This document shows, one piece after another, positions 9,001 through 15,762 of a stretch of DNA of 64,000 bases. The stretch comes from Nostocoides sp. Soil756. GTDB taxonomy: Bacteria; Actinomycetota; Actinomycetes; Actinomycetales; Dermatophilaceae. The stretch is from the NCBI RefSeq assembly GCF_001428065.1, contig NZ_LMSE01000003.1:153632-217631 (forward strand), given 5' to 3'. The notes under the pieces were generated by a model. The model was not told the DNA's origin and made no database searches. It saw only the letters and a list, made by a program, of their open reading frames with translations. Numbering within the stretch: the first letter of the stretch is position 1; every line of letters starts with the position of its first letter. The translations under genes were made by a program, and so were the position numbers.

Positions 9001-9205
9001 CGTCCGGGGCCGAGGCCTCGGCGGGTGCGCTGTCGGAGGTCACGGCGCCGGTCTCGGCCGGGGCCGCGGCCTTCTTGGTGGCCCGCTTGCGGGCGGCGCG
9101 CTTGCGGGGGGCCGTGCCCTCGTCAGCCGCGGCGGCCGCGGCGTCGAGCGGGAGGGTCGTGGACTCTGCGGCTTCGGGGGTCGTCGCGTCGTTCTCGGAT
9201 GCCAT
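6056..9205 (-). CDS. rne: Ribonuclease E/G family endoribonuclease
   Basis: A 1049-residue RNase E/G, the main mRNA-decay and rRNA-processing endonuclease. Residues 1 to about 430 are low-complexity (Ala/Pro/Glu with Lys/Arg AT-hook-like runs such as RKRAARKRATKK). The S1 domain starts near residue 455 (AGNVYLGRVQNVLPSMEAAF). The catalytic DNase I-like part contains the VVDVNTGKF and IIVIDFIDM aspartates. The zinc-link CEHCAGRG lies near residue 823, followed by a roughly 200-residue Gly/Ala/Pro tail. The central core with two disordered arms is the usual actinobacterial layout. ATG at 9205 has GAAAGG upstream. Its own terminator follows at 6011-6051. Confidence 0.97.
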   Translation of the reverse strand: MASENDATTPEAAESTTLPLDAAAAAADEGTAPRKRAARKRATKKAAAPAETGAVTSDSAPAEASAPDEPAAGATPEKPAKKATRKAAKKAPGKSKATAEPLPVDAPAPTPPADPESPESEDLPVAPRKRGSRRAKAAVAEPAPESSAPSTVEPASLGDEEDTEDATTDAAEGTATDGTPPAPAPGFGLLFQAPETTVVPRRRRATSPVQAPVDKPAETPAVPEAADEAETPAAPAPRATRATRATRAERADRAADDEADTTERGERDDSGERDDSGDADDSGSRRRRRGGRGRRGRGKGEGSDEGDTRSDDTAGEGRGRGGSGPKGQDDGSDDVDDESTSSRRRRRRRRGSAGGDSDDPPGTVTRVREPRSERDEPTAVKGSTRLEAKKQRRREGREAGRRRTIITEAEFLARRESVERSMIVRGRDGRTQIGVLEDGVLVEHYVSRETTASMAGNVYLGRVQNVLPSMEAAFVDIGKGRNAVLYAGEVNWDAAGLEGGQAKRIENALSSGDTVLVQVTKDPIGHKGARLTSQISLPGRYVVFVPEGSMTGISRKLPDTERARLKAILKQVVPDGAGVIVRTAAEGASEAELTADVERLTKQWERIQSKAESAKAKKSGGGAPTLLHGEPDLTIRVIRDVFTEDFASLVVSGEKAWSEVSEYVEDVAPDLAQRVSRWTSEDDVFAAHRIDEQIAKAMDRKVWLPSGGSLVIDRTEAMTVVDVNTGKFVGSGGNLEETVTKNNLEAAEEIVRQLRLRDIGGIIVIDFIDMVLEANRDLVVRRLLECLGRDRTKHQVAEVTSLGLVQMTRKRVGSGLIEVFSEPCEHCAGRGIVVHTDPIERGHGASEGQGSSRSGRGGRGGSGGRGGNGGSQGNGGSANSPANSPAGGQGSGTGGGQNGGAAADDRKQNGPTAAQIAAAAHAAALKHAEHGEHGEVSEAAEQLAADVAAEVEAVVQAQGRATAPAPAAPAAEPTADTGSTGASAPAPEPAPEPAPVAAPAPEPARVQEAAPVATGRPRRKRGRVVAPAGPPPPVETAGASDDTPSTPES

Positions 9206-9352
9206 GTGCGGGCCTTTCGTCGCCCGTGGCCGACGCCCACACCGGCTCCGCCGGGGCGGACCCACGCCGACCGCGGTGTGCGATCGCATCGTGTGGAGGA
9301 ACCCACACGGAAGTCTGCTGCTTGCCCCGGGTCAGTTCGCGCGGGCGGCGCG

Positions 9353-10111
9353 TCACCTACCGGGACCGACGGCCTCCCTGTCGGTGGCCAGTGGATCGGC
9401 CACCCCGTCATCCGCTTCGAGCAGCGGGCCCTGTGCGAGCCGGGTCACCAACGGTGGGACCGGCGCCGCGAACCCGGTGACTGCCCGGAGAGCGGTCAGG
9501 ATGTCGTCGGGGCGTACGGACGGTGTGGTGTGCCGCACGACCATCCGCAGTATCGCACACCCGGCCTCGTCGACCCCGACCACCCGCATCGTCAGCACCG
9601 CTTCGCGCGTGTCGAACGTGCGGGGGCCGTTCTTGAACGTGCGTGTCGTCTCGGCCCGTTCGGTGGCCAGGTAGGCGGCGACGGCGGCCCGCACGTCGTC
9701 CGGGTCGGCGCCCCGCACGACCAGGTGCCAGTCGCTGGCCTCGAGCCGGTCGGCGAGCGCCCCGGGGCCGGCCTCGACCACGTCGACGACGTCGAGCCCC
9801 TCCGGCAGCGCCTCGTCGAGCGCCTCGCGCACGGCGGCGGGGTCGACGCGCTCGGTGAGCCGCAGCTCGAAGTACTCGGCCTCGCTGGCGGTGCCGGTGG
9901 GCGCCGCGTTGGCGTAGGAGATCTGCGGGTGCGGGTGGAAGCCGGCCGAGAACGCCATCGGCACCCCGGCCCGGCGCAGGGCCCGTTCGAGGGCCCGCGC
10001 GAAGTCCCGCGTCGAGGAGAACCGCAGCCGCCCGCGCTTGGCGTACCGGATGCGCAGCTTCTGCACGGCCGGCGGTGGCGGAGGTCCCTCGGGGGTGCGC
10101 TGACGGGCCAT
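9353..10111 (-). CDS. TIGR03936 / DUF2344 family protein
   Basis: A 252-residue protein with the family signature near the N-terminus: KLRIRYAKRGRLRFSSTRDF, then FSAGFHPHPQISYANAAPTG. The family is normally adjacent or fused to the TIGR03960 radical SAM protein. Here that partner lies 1.6 kb upstream on the same strand (11681-13660), and an opposite-strand aminotransferase separates them. The molecular function of the pair is not established. ATG at 10111 gives MARQRTPEG; longer in-frame readings cover the divergent promoter region. Confidence 0.88.
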   Translation of the reverse strand: MARQRTPEGPPPPPAVQKLRIRYAKRGRLRFSSTRDFARALERALRRAGVPMAFSAGFHPHPQISYANAAPTGTASEAEYFELRLTERVDPAAVREALDEALPEGLDVVDVVEAGPGALADRLEASDWHLVVRGADPDDVRAAVAAYLATERAETTRTFKNGPRTFDTREAVLTMRVVGVDEAGCAILRMVVRHTTPSVRPDDILTALRAVTGFAAPVPPLVTRLAQGPLLEADDGVADPLATDREAVGPGR

Positions 10112-10163
10112 CGGACCAGCGTAGGAGCGGGCGCCGCCCCGGGACGAATCGACGCCGCGGATG

Positions 10164-10278
10164 CACGGATCGAGGCGTGGATGCCGGCGACGGGCACGGA
10201 TCCGTGGGCTCCCTGCCGCCACGGCCACGGATCACGCCAGGGGCCGCCTTCCGGCCGCGGCCCCCGGATCACTATCGT
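10164..10278 (+). promoter_or_regulatory. Repeated CACGGATC boxes and leaderless -10 upstream of an aminotransferase
   Basis: CACGGATC occurs at 10164, 10195 and 10226, with exact 31-bp spacing (about three helical turns). The middle copy is the 12-bp palindrome CACGGATCCGTG (10195-10206). A fourth relative, CCGGATCA, lies at 10264-10271. TATCGT at 10273-10278 sits 6 nt before the ATG at 10285, consistent with a leaderless transcript. Confidence 0.55.
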
Positions 10279-10284
10279 GCGGTC

Positions 10285-11652
10285 ATGACCGACACCGACC
10301 GCGCCCGCCTCGCCCGGCTCCTGCGCGCCGAGCAGGAGACCTACAGCGCCGAGCACCCCCGCAGCCGCGAGCTGTTCGAGGCCGGGAGCAACCTGTTCGG
10401 GCGCGTGCCCATGACGTGGATGAACAAGTGGAGCGGCGGCTTCCCGCTCTATCTCGACCACGCGCGCGGCAACCGCATCACCGACGTCGACGGCCACACC
10501 TACGTCGACTTCGCCCTCGGCGACACCGGCGCCATGGCCGGGCACTCCCCCGCCGCCACGACCGCGGCGGTGGCCCGGCGGATGGGCGAGCGGGGCGGCA
10601 TCACCACGATGCTCCCCACCGAGGACGCGCAGTGGGTCGGGGCCGAGCTGACCCGGCGCTTCGGCCTGCCGCTGTGGAGCTTCACGCTCTCGGCCACCGA
10701 TGCCAACCGGTGGGCGGTGCGGCTGGCCCGGCTGGCCACCGGCCGCTCGAAGATCCTGGTCTTCGCGTACTGCTACCACGGCTCGGTCGACGAGGCCTTC
10801 GCGGTCACCGGCCCCGACGGCACCACCGTGTCCCGCGCCGGCAACGTGGCCCCACCGGTCCCCGTCGACGTCACCACCCGCGCGGCCACCTGGAACGACC
10901 TGGCCTCGGTCGAGCGCCAGCTCGCGCACGGCGACGTGGCGGCCATCCTCACCGAGCCCGCCCTCACCAACATCGGCATCGTGCTGCCCGAGCCCGGCTT
11001 CCTCGAAGGGCTGCGCGAGCTCGCCACCCGGTACGGCGCGCTGCTGATGATCGACGAGACCCACACCTTCTCGGCCGGCTGGGGTGGCGCCACCCGGGAG
11101 TGGGGCCTCGAGCCGGACATCTTCGTCATCGGCAAGTCCATCGGCGGCGGCATCCCGTGCGGTGCGTACGGCATCTCGGAGGCCGTGGCGGCGGTGGTGA
11201 CGGGCCACACCGACACCGGCGAGGCCGACATCATCGACGTCGGCGGGGTGGGGGGCACCCTGGCCGGCAACGCCCTGTCGACGGCCGCGATGCGCGCGAC
11301 GCTGGACGAGGTCCTCACGCAGGACGCCTTCGCCCACATGACCTCGCTCGCCACCGCGTTCACCGACGGGGTGCAGGGGGTGCTCGACGAGTACGACGTG
11401 CCGTGGTCGGTGAGCCGGCTCGGGGCCCGCTCGGAGTACCGGTTCGTCCGGCCGGCCCCGCGCACCGGGGAGGAGTCGGCGGCCGCGCACGACGACGACC
11501 TCGAGGCCTACCTGCACCTGGCCCTGTGCAACCGCGGCATCCTCATGACGCCGTTCCACAACATGGCGCTGATGTGCCCCGACACCACCCGCGGCGACGT
11601 CGACCGGCACACCGCGGTCTTCCGCGAGGTCGTGGCCGCGCTCTACGAGTGA
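10285..11652 (+). CDS. Class III PLP-dependent aminotransferase (HemL-like)
   Basis: A 455-residue fold-type I enzyme. The PLP lysine is in FVIGKSIGGGIPCGAYG (near residue 283), with the upstream cofactor aspartate in LLMIDETHTFSAGWGG. The N-terminus (DVDGHTYVDFALGDTGAMAGHSP) resembles glutamate-1-semialdehyde aminomutase. No heme gene is nearby and the active-site surroundings differ, so a transaminase of unknown substrate is safer than HemL. It stands alone on the plus strand inside a minus-strand block, splitting the TIGR03960/TIGR03936 pair. ATG at 10285 is 6 nt after TATCGT with no Shine-Dalgarno, so a leaderless mRNA is likely. Confidence 0.85.
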   Translation: MTDTDRARLARLLRAEQETYSAEHPRSRELFEAGSNLFGRVPMTWMNKWSGGFPLYLDHARGNRITDVDGHTYVDFALGDTGAMAGHSPAATTAAVARRMGERGGITTMLPTEDAQWVGAELTRRFGLPLWSFTLSATDANRWAVRLARLATGRSKILVFAYCYHGSVDEAFAVTGPDGTTVSRAGNVAPPVPVDVTTRAATWNDLASVERQLAHGDVAAILTEPALTNIGIVLPEPGFLEGLRELATRYGALLMIDETHTFSAGWGGATREWGLEPDIFVIGKSIGGGIPCGAYGISEAVAAVVTGHTDTGEADIIDVGGVGGTLAGNALSTAAMRATLDEVLTQDAFAHMTSLATAFTDGVQGVLDEYDVPWSVSRLGARSEYRFVRPAPRTGEESAAAHDDDLEAYLHLALCNRGILMTPFHNMALMCPDTTRGDVDRHTAVFREVVAALYE

Positions 11653-11680
11653 GCCGGCCGGCCCGGGGCGTCGGGCCGGG

Positions 11681-13660
11681 TCAGTGGGTGTGGCCGGCGG
11701 CGGCCTCGACCATCTGGGCGCGCCCGGCGCCCAGGACGGTCAGCGGCAGCAGCGTCTTGCCGGTGGGCCCGATCTCGATCTCGGTGCCCATCTGCGGGCA
11801 GACGCCGCAGTCGAAGCACGGGGTCCAGCGGCAGTCGTCGACCTCGGTCTCGTCGAGGGCGTCGAGCCAGTCCTGCCAGAGCCACTCCTTGTCGAGCCCG
11901 GAGTCGATGTGGTCCCAGGGCAGGACCTCGGCCTCCTCGCGCTCGCGGGTGGTGTACCAGGCGACGTCGACGCCCTGCGGCGTCAGCTCGTGCTCGGCGG
12001 CGGCCATCCACCGCTCGTAGGAGAAGTGCTCGCTCCAGCCGTCGAAGCGGCCGCCGTCGCGCCACACGGCCTCGATGACGCGCCCGACGCGGCGGTCACC
12101 GCGCGAGAGCAGACCCTCGACGATGCCGGGTTTGCCGTCGTGGTAACGGAACCCGATGGCGCTGGCGTAGCGGCGGTCGGCGCGGATGGCCTCGCGCAGC
12201 TTGGCCAGACGCGCGTCGGTCTCCTCGGCCCCGAGCTGGGCGGCCCACTGGAACGGGGTGTGCGGCTTGGGGACGAACCCGCCGATCGAGACCGTGCAGC
12301 GGATGTCGCGGCGGCCGCTGACCTCGCGGCCGGTCTCGATGACGCGCTTGGCGAGGTCGGCGATCTGGAGGACGTCCTCGTCGGTCTCGGTGGGCAGCCC
12401 ACACATGAAGTAGAGCTTCACCTGCCGCCATCCCGCGCCGTACGCAGCCGCGACGGTCCGGATGAGGTCCTCCTCGCTGACCATCTTGTTGATGACCTTG
12501 CGGATGCGCTCGGACCCGCCCTCGGGGGCGAAGGTGAGCCCCGAGCGGCGCCCGTTGCGGGTGAGCTCGTTGGCGAGGTCGATGTTGAAGGCGTCCACGC
12601 GCGTCGAGGGCAGCGACAGACCGGTGTTGGTGCCCTCGTAGCGGTCGGCCAGGCCCTTGGTGACCTCGGCGATCTCGGAGTGGTCGGCGCTCGAGAGCGA
12701 GAGCAGGCCCACCTCCTCGAAGCCCGTGGCGGCCAGGCCGCGCTCGACCATCTCGCCGATCCCGGTGATGCTGCGCTCGCGCACCGGGCGGGTGATCATC
12801 CCCGCCTGACAGAAGCGGCAGCCGCGGGTGCAGCCCCGGAAGATCTCGACCGACATCCGCTCGTGCACCGACTCGGCCAGCGGCACCAGGGGCTGCTTCG
12901 GGTAGGGCCACGCGTCGAGGTCCATGACGGTGTGCTTCGAGACCCGCCACGGCACGCCGGGGGCGTTGGGGGCGACGCGCTGGATGCGGCCGTCGGGCAG
13001 GTAGGTGACGTCGAAGAAGGCCGGCACGTACACGCCGCCGGTGCGGGCCAGGCGCAGCAGCAGCTCGTGGCGGCCCCCGGGGCGGCCCTCGCGCTTCCAC
13101 GCCCCGACGAGGTCGGTGATGGCGAGCACGGCCTCCTCGCCGTCGCCCACCACGGCGCAGTCGACGAAGTCGGCGATGGTCTCGGGGTTGAAGGCCGCGT
13201 GCCCCCCGGCGACGACGAGCGGGTGGCTCTCGTCGCGGTCGGCCGCGTGCAGCGGGATGCCGGCGAGGTCGAGCGCGGTGAGCATGTTGGTGTAGCCGAG
13301 CTCGGTGGAGAACGACATCCCGAGCAGGTCGAAGTCGCCGACCGCGCGGTGGGCGTCGACGGTGAACTGCGGCACGCCGTGCTCACGCATCAGGGCCTCG
13401 AGGTCCGGCCACACCGCGTAGGTGCGCTCGGCCAGGGCGTCGGGCCGCTCGTTGAGGACTTCGTACAGGATCATGACGCCCTGGTTCGGGACGCCGACCT
13501 CGTAGGCGTCGGGGTACATCAGGGCCCAGCGCACGGTGGCGTCGCCGCCGACGTCCCAGGGCTTGACCGTGGAGTTGAGCTCGCCGCCCACGTACTGGAT
13601 GGGCTTGCTCACCTGCTCTAGCAGCGGCTCGAGGGCGGGGAAGACGGACTCACCGGACAT
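11681..13660 (-). CDS. Radical SAM protein, TIGR03960 family
   Basis: A 659-residue protein. An N-terminal B12-binding-like region (about residues 60-200) precedes the radical SAM core, whose [4Fe-4S] motif is RGCTRGCRFCQAGM near residue 275. LTFAPEGGSERIRKVINKM and KLYFMCGLPTETDED are core strands. A C-terminal Cys cluster (CFDCGVCPQMG) may hold a second metal site. It is the usual partner of the DUF2344 gene at 9353-10111; reaction and substrate are not established. ATG at 13660 is 6 nt after TACCCT (leaderless), next to a perfect palindrome. Confidence 0.9.
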   Translation of the reverse strand: MSGESVFPALEPLLEQVSKPIQYVGGELNSTVKPWDVGGDATVRWALMYPDAYEVGVPNQGVMILYEVLNERPDALAERTYAVWPDLEALMREHGVPQFTVDAHRAVGDFDLLGMSFSTELGYTNMLTALDLAGIPLHAADRDESHPLVVAGGHAAFNPETIADFVDCAVVGDGEEAVLAITDLVGAWKREGRPGGRHELLLRLARTGGVYVPAFFDVTYLPDGRIQRVAPNAPGVPWRVSKHTVMDLDAWPYPKQPLVPLAESVHERMSVEIFRGCTRGCRFCQAGMITRPVRERSITGIGEMVERGLAATGFEEVGLLSLSSADHSEIAEVTKGLADRYEGTNTGLSLPSTRVDAFNIDLANELTRNGRRSGLTFAPEGGSERIRKVINKMVSEEDLIRTVAAAYGAGWRQVKLYFMCGLPTETDEDVLQIADLAKRVIETGREVSGRRDIRCTVSIGGFVPKPHTPFQWAAQLGAEETDARLAKLREAIRADRRYASAIGFRYHDGKPGIVEGLLSRGDRRVGRVIEAVWRDGGRFDGWSEHFSYERWMAAAEHELTPQGVDVAWYTTREREEAEVLPWDHIDSGLDKEWLWQDWLDALDETEVDDCRWTPCFDCGVCPQMGTEIEIGPTGKTLLPLTVLGAGRAQMVEAAAGHTH

Positions 13661-13666
13661 CCCCCC

Positions 13667-13688
13667 AGGGTAGGTGGGCCGCCCACCT
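13667..13688 (-). promoter_or_regulatory. Leaderless -10 abutting a 17-bp perfect palindrome
   Basis: TACCCT (minus strand, 13672-13667) lies 6 nt before the ATG at 13660. It overlaps the edge of AGGTGGGCCGCCCACCT (13672-13688), two 8-bp arms around one central base. An operator occluding the -10/-35 spacer is plausible. Confidence 0.5.
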
Positions 13689-13767
13689 CACCCAAACCCG
13701 TCGGCCGGCCCTGTCGAGCCCCGGTCGAGGCTCGCCCCGGACACTCGCCCCGGGGCCGCGCCCGTGC

Positions 13768-13773
13768 GAGGCT
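13768..13773 (+). promoter_or_regulatory. Putative leaderless -10 of the disulfide reductase gene
   Basis: GAGGCT ends 6 nt before the ATG at 13780. It fits the nANNNT-6 nt-start pattern seen at several genes in this window. It could instead act as a weak GAGG ribosome-binding site. Confidence 0.35.
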
Positions 13774-13779
13774 CGTCCC

Positions 13780-15162
13780 ATGAGCGCGGAGCAGCAGGTC
13801 GACCTCGTCGTCATCGGGCTGGGGCCGGGGGGTGAGCACCTCGCCACCGAGGCCGCCCGGGCCGGGATGCAGGTCGTCGGGGTCGACGAACGGCTCGTCG
13901 GCGGCGAGTGCCCCTACTACGGCTGCATCCCGAGCAAGATGATGATCCGCGCGGCCAACTCCCTCGCCGAGGCCCACCGCGTCGGCACCCTGGCCGGGTC
14001 GGCCACGACCTCCCCCGACTTCTCGGTGGTCGCGCGGCGCATCCGCCAGGAGGCCACCGACGACTGGGACGACACCGTCGCGGTCCAGCGCCTCGAGAAG
14101 GCCGGTGTGGTGTTCGTACGCGGCCACGGGCGGCTGGCCGGCGACGGCGTGGTCGAGGTGGGCGGGACCCGCTACGTCGCGTCGGTCGGCGTGGTGCTCA
14201 ACACCGGCACCGCCCCGGCCGCTCCCCCGGTCGACGGCCTGGCCGACACCCCGTTCTGGACCAACCGCGAGGCGGTGCGGGCCACCGAGGCCCCGGGCTC
14301 GATGGTCGTCCTGGGCGGGGGCGCCATCGGGGCCGAGCTCGCGCAGGCGTTCTCGCGGTTCGGTACCCGCGTCAGCCTGGTCGAGGCGGCCCCGCGCATC
14401 CTGGCCCTCGAGGAGCCCGAGGCTTCCGCCGTCGTCGCGAAGGCCTTCGCCGGCGAGGGCATCCAGGTGCTGGCCGGGGCGAAGGTCGGCCGGGTCGACC
14501 ACGCCGACGGCCGGTTCTCCCTCACGCTCACCGACGGTGACGGCACCGACCTCGAGCTGGGCGCCGACCGCCTGCTGGTGGCGGCGGGGCGCCGCCCGAA
14601 CCTGGCGGACGTCGGGCTCGACACCGTAGGGCTCGACCTCACGGCGCGCTCGGTCGAGGTCGACGAGCGGATGCGCGCCGGCGAGAGGCTCTGGGCCATC
14701 GGCGACATCACCGGCAAGGGCGCGTTCACGCACATGTCGATGTACCAGGCGGGCATCGCCCTGCGCGACCTCACCGGGGCCGACGGGCCGTGGGCGAGCT
14801 ACCACGCCGTGCCGCGCGTCACCTACACCGACCCGGAGGTGGGCGCGGTCGGGATGACCGAGCAGCAGGCCCGCGACGCCGGCGTCGACGTGCGCACCGG
14901 CTCGACCGCGCTCGGGACGAGCTCGCGCGGGTGGATCCACGGCCCCGGCGGCGAGGGTGTCATCAAGATCGTCGAGGACCGCGCGGCCGGGCACCTGGTC
15001 GGCGCGACCTCGGTGGGCCCCACCGGCGGGGAGGTGCTCTCGATGCTGGCCACGGCCGTGCACGCGAAGGTCCCCACGGCGGTGCTGCGCGAGCAGGTGC
15101 TCGCCTACCCGACCTTCCACCGCGCGGTCTCGAGCGCGCTCGAGGACCTCGGGTCGCGGTGA
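13780..15162 (+). CDS. FAD-dependent pyridine nucleotide-disulfide oxidoreductase (Lpd/MerA-like)
   Basis: A 460-residue flavoprotein disulfide reductase. The N-terminal FAD motif is VVIGLGPGGEHLA, the redox-active pair is Cys44/Cys49 in GGECPYYGCIPSK, and the second dinucleotide motif is VVLGGGAIGAELA. The FAD-binding LWAIGDITG and a C-terminal dimerisation domain with YPTFHRAVSSALEDL follow; the His/Glu dyad spacing is unlike classical Lpd (HxHPTxxE). No lipoyl or 2-oxoacid dehydrogenase gene is near, so dihydrolipoamide dehydrogenase, mycothione reductase or a quinone reductase remain possible. The stop overlaps the pcm start (GTGA), so the two are translationally coupled. Confidence 0.88.
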   Translation: MSAEQQVDLVVIGLGPGGEHLATEAARAGMQVVGVDERLVGGECPYYGCIPSKMMIRAANSLAEAHRVGTLAGSATTSPDFSVVARRIRQEATDDWDDTVAVQRLEKAGVVFVRGHGRLAGDGVVEVGGTRYVASVGVVLNTGTAPAAPPVDGLADTPFWTNREAVRATEAPGSMVVLGGGAIGAELAQAFSRFGTRVSLVEAAPRILALEEPEASAVVAKAFAGEGIQVLAGAKVGRVDHADGRFSLTLTDGDGTDLELGADRLLVAAGRRPNLADVGLDTVGLDLTARSVEVDERMRAGERLWAIGDITGKGAFTHMSMYQAGIALRDLTGADGPWASYHAVPRVTYTDPEVGAVGMTEQQARDAGVDVRTGSTALGTSSRGWIHGPGGEGVIKIVEDRAAGHLVGATSVGPTGGEVLSMLATAVHAKVPTAVLREQVLAYPTFHRAVSSALEDLGSR

Positions 15163-15737
15163 CCCCCGACGGAGCCCTGGACGCCGCCTTCGCGGCGCAG
15201 CCTCGGACAGGGTTCCTGCCCAGGGCTGTACGGGACCTGGCCGCCGCCGACCGCCCGCTCGCCATCGGCCACGGCCAGACCAACAGCCAGCCCAGCACCG
15301 TGCGGGCGAAGCTGGCGCTCCTCGACGTCCGGCGCGGCCAGCGAGTGCTCGACGTCGGCGCGGGGTCGGGCTGGACGACGGCCCTGCTCGCGGAGCTCGT
15401 GGGCCCGAGCGGGTGGGTGCTGGGGGTCGAGCGCGTGCCGGCCCTGGTCGAGCTCGGCGCCCGGCACGTGGCCGATGCCGGCGTCCCGTGGGCGCAGGTG
15501 CGCCAGGCCCGCGCCGGCGTGCTGGGCAGCGCGGGCGACGCCCCGTTCGACCGGGTGCTGGTGTCGGCGGCGTCGAGCCACCTGCCCCGCGTGCTCGTCG
15601 ACCAGCTGGCGCCGGGCGGCGTCCTGGTCATCCCCGTGGCCGGGGTGATGACCCGGGTCGAGCGAGGGCTCGGCGAGGACGAGCTCACCGTCACCGAGCA
15701 CGGCCGCTACCGGTTCGTGCCCCTCGTCACCGACTGA
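15159..15737 (+). CDS. pcm: Protein-L-isoaspartate O-methyltransferase family
   Basis: A 192-residue SAM-dependent methyltransferase that repairs isoaspartyl residues in aged proteins. The signature GHGQTNSQPSTVRAKLALLD (substrate loop) and motif I VLDVGAGSGWTTALLAEL are typical of Pcm, as are VLVSAASSHLP and LAPGGVLVIPV. GTG at 15159 overlaps the preceding stop by 2 nt. It is slightly shorter than the E. coli enzyme. It ends 25 bp from the convergent acyl-CoA ligase gene, with a short GCCGGC inverted repeat between them. Confidence 0.92.
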   Translation: MTPDGALDAAFAAQPRTGFLPRAVRDLAAADRPLAIGHGQTNSQPSTVRAKLALLDVRRGQRVLDVGAGSGWTTALLAELVGPSGWVLGVERVPALVELGARHVADAGVPWAQVRQARAGVLGSAGDAPFDRVLVSAASSHLPRVLVDQLAPGGVLVIPVAGVMTRVERGLGEDELTVTEHGRYRFVPLVTD

Positions 15738-15762
15738 CGCCGGCGGCGCCGGCCTGCTCCGG

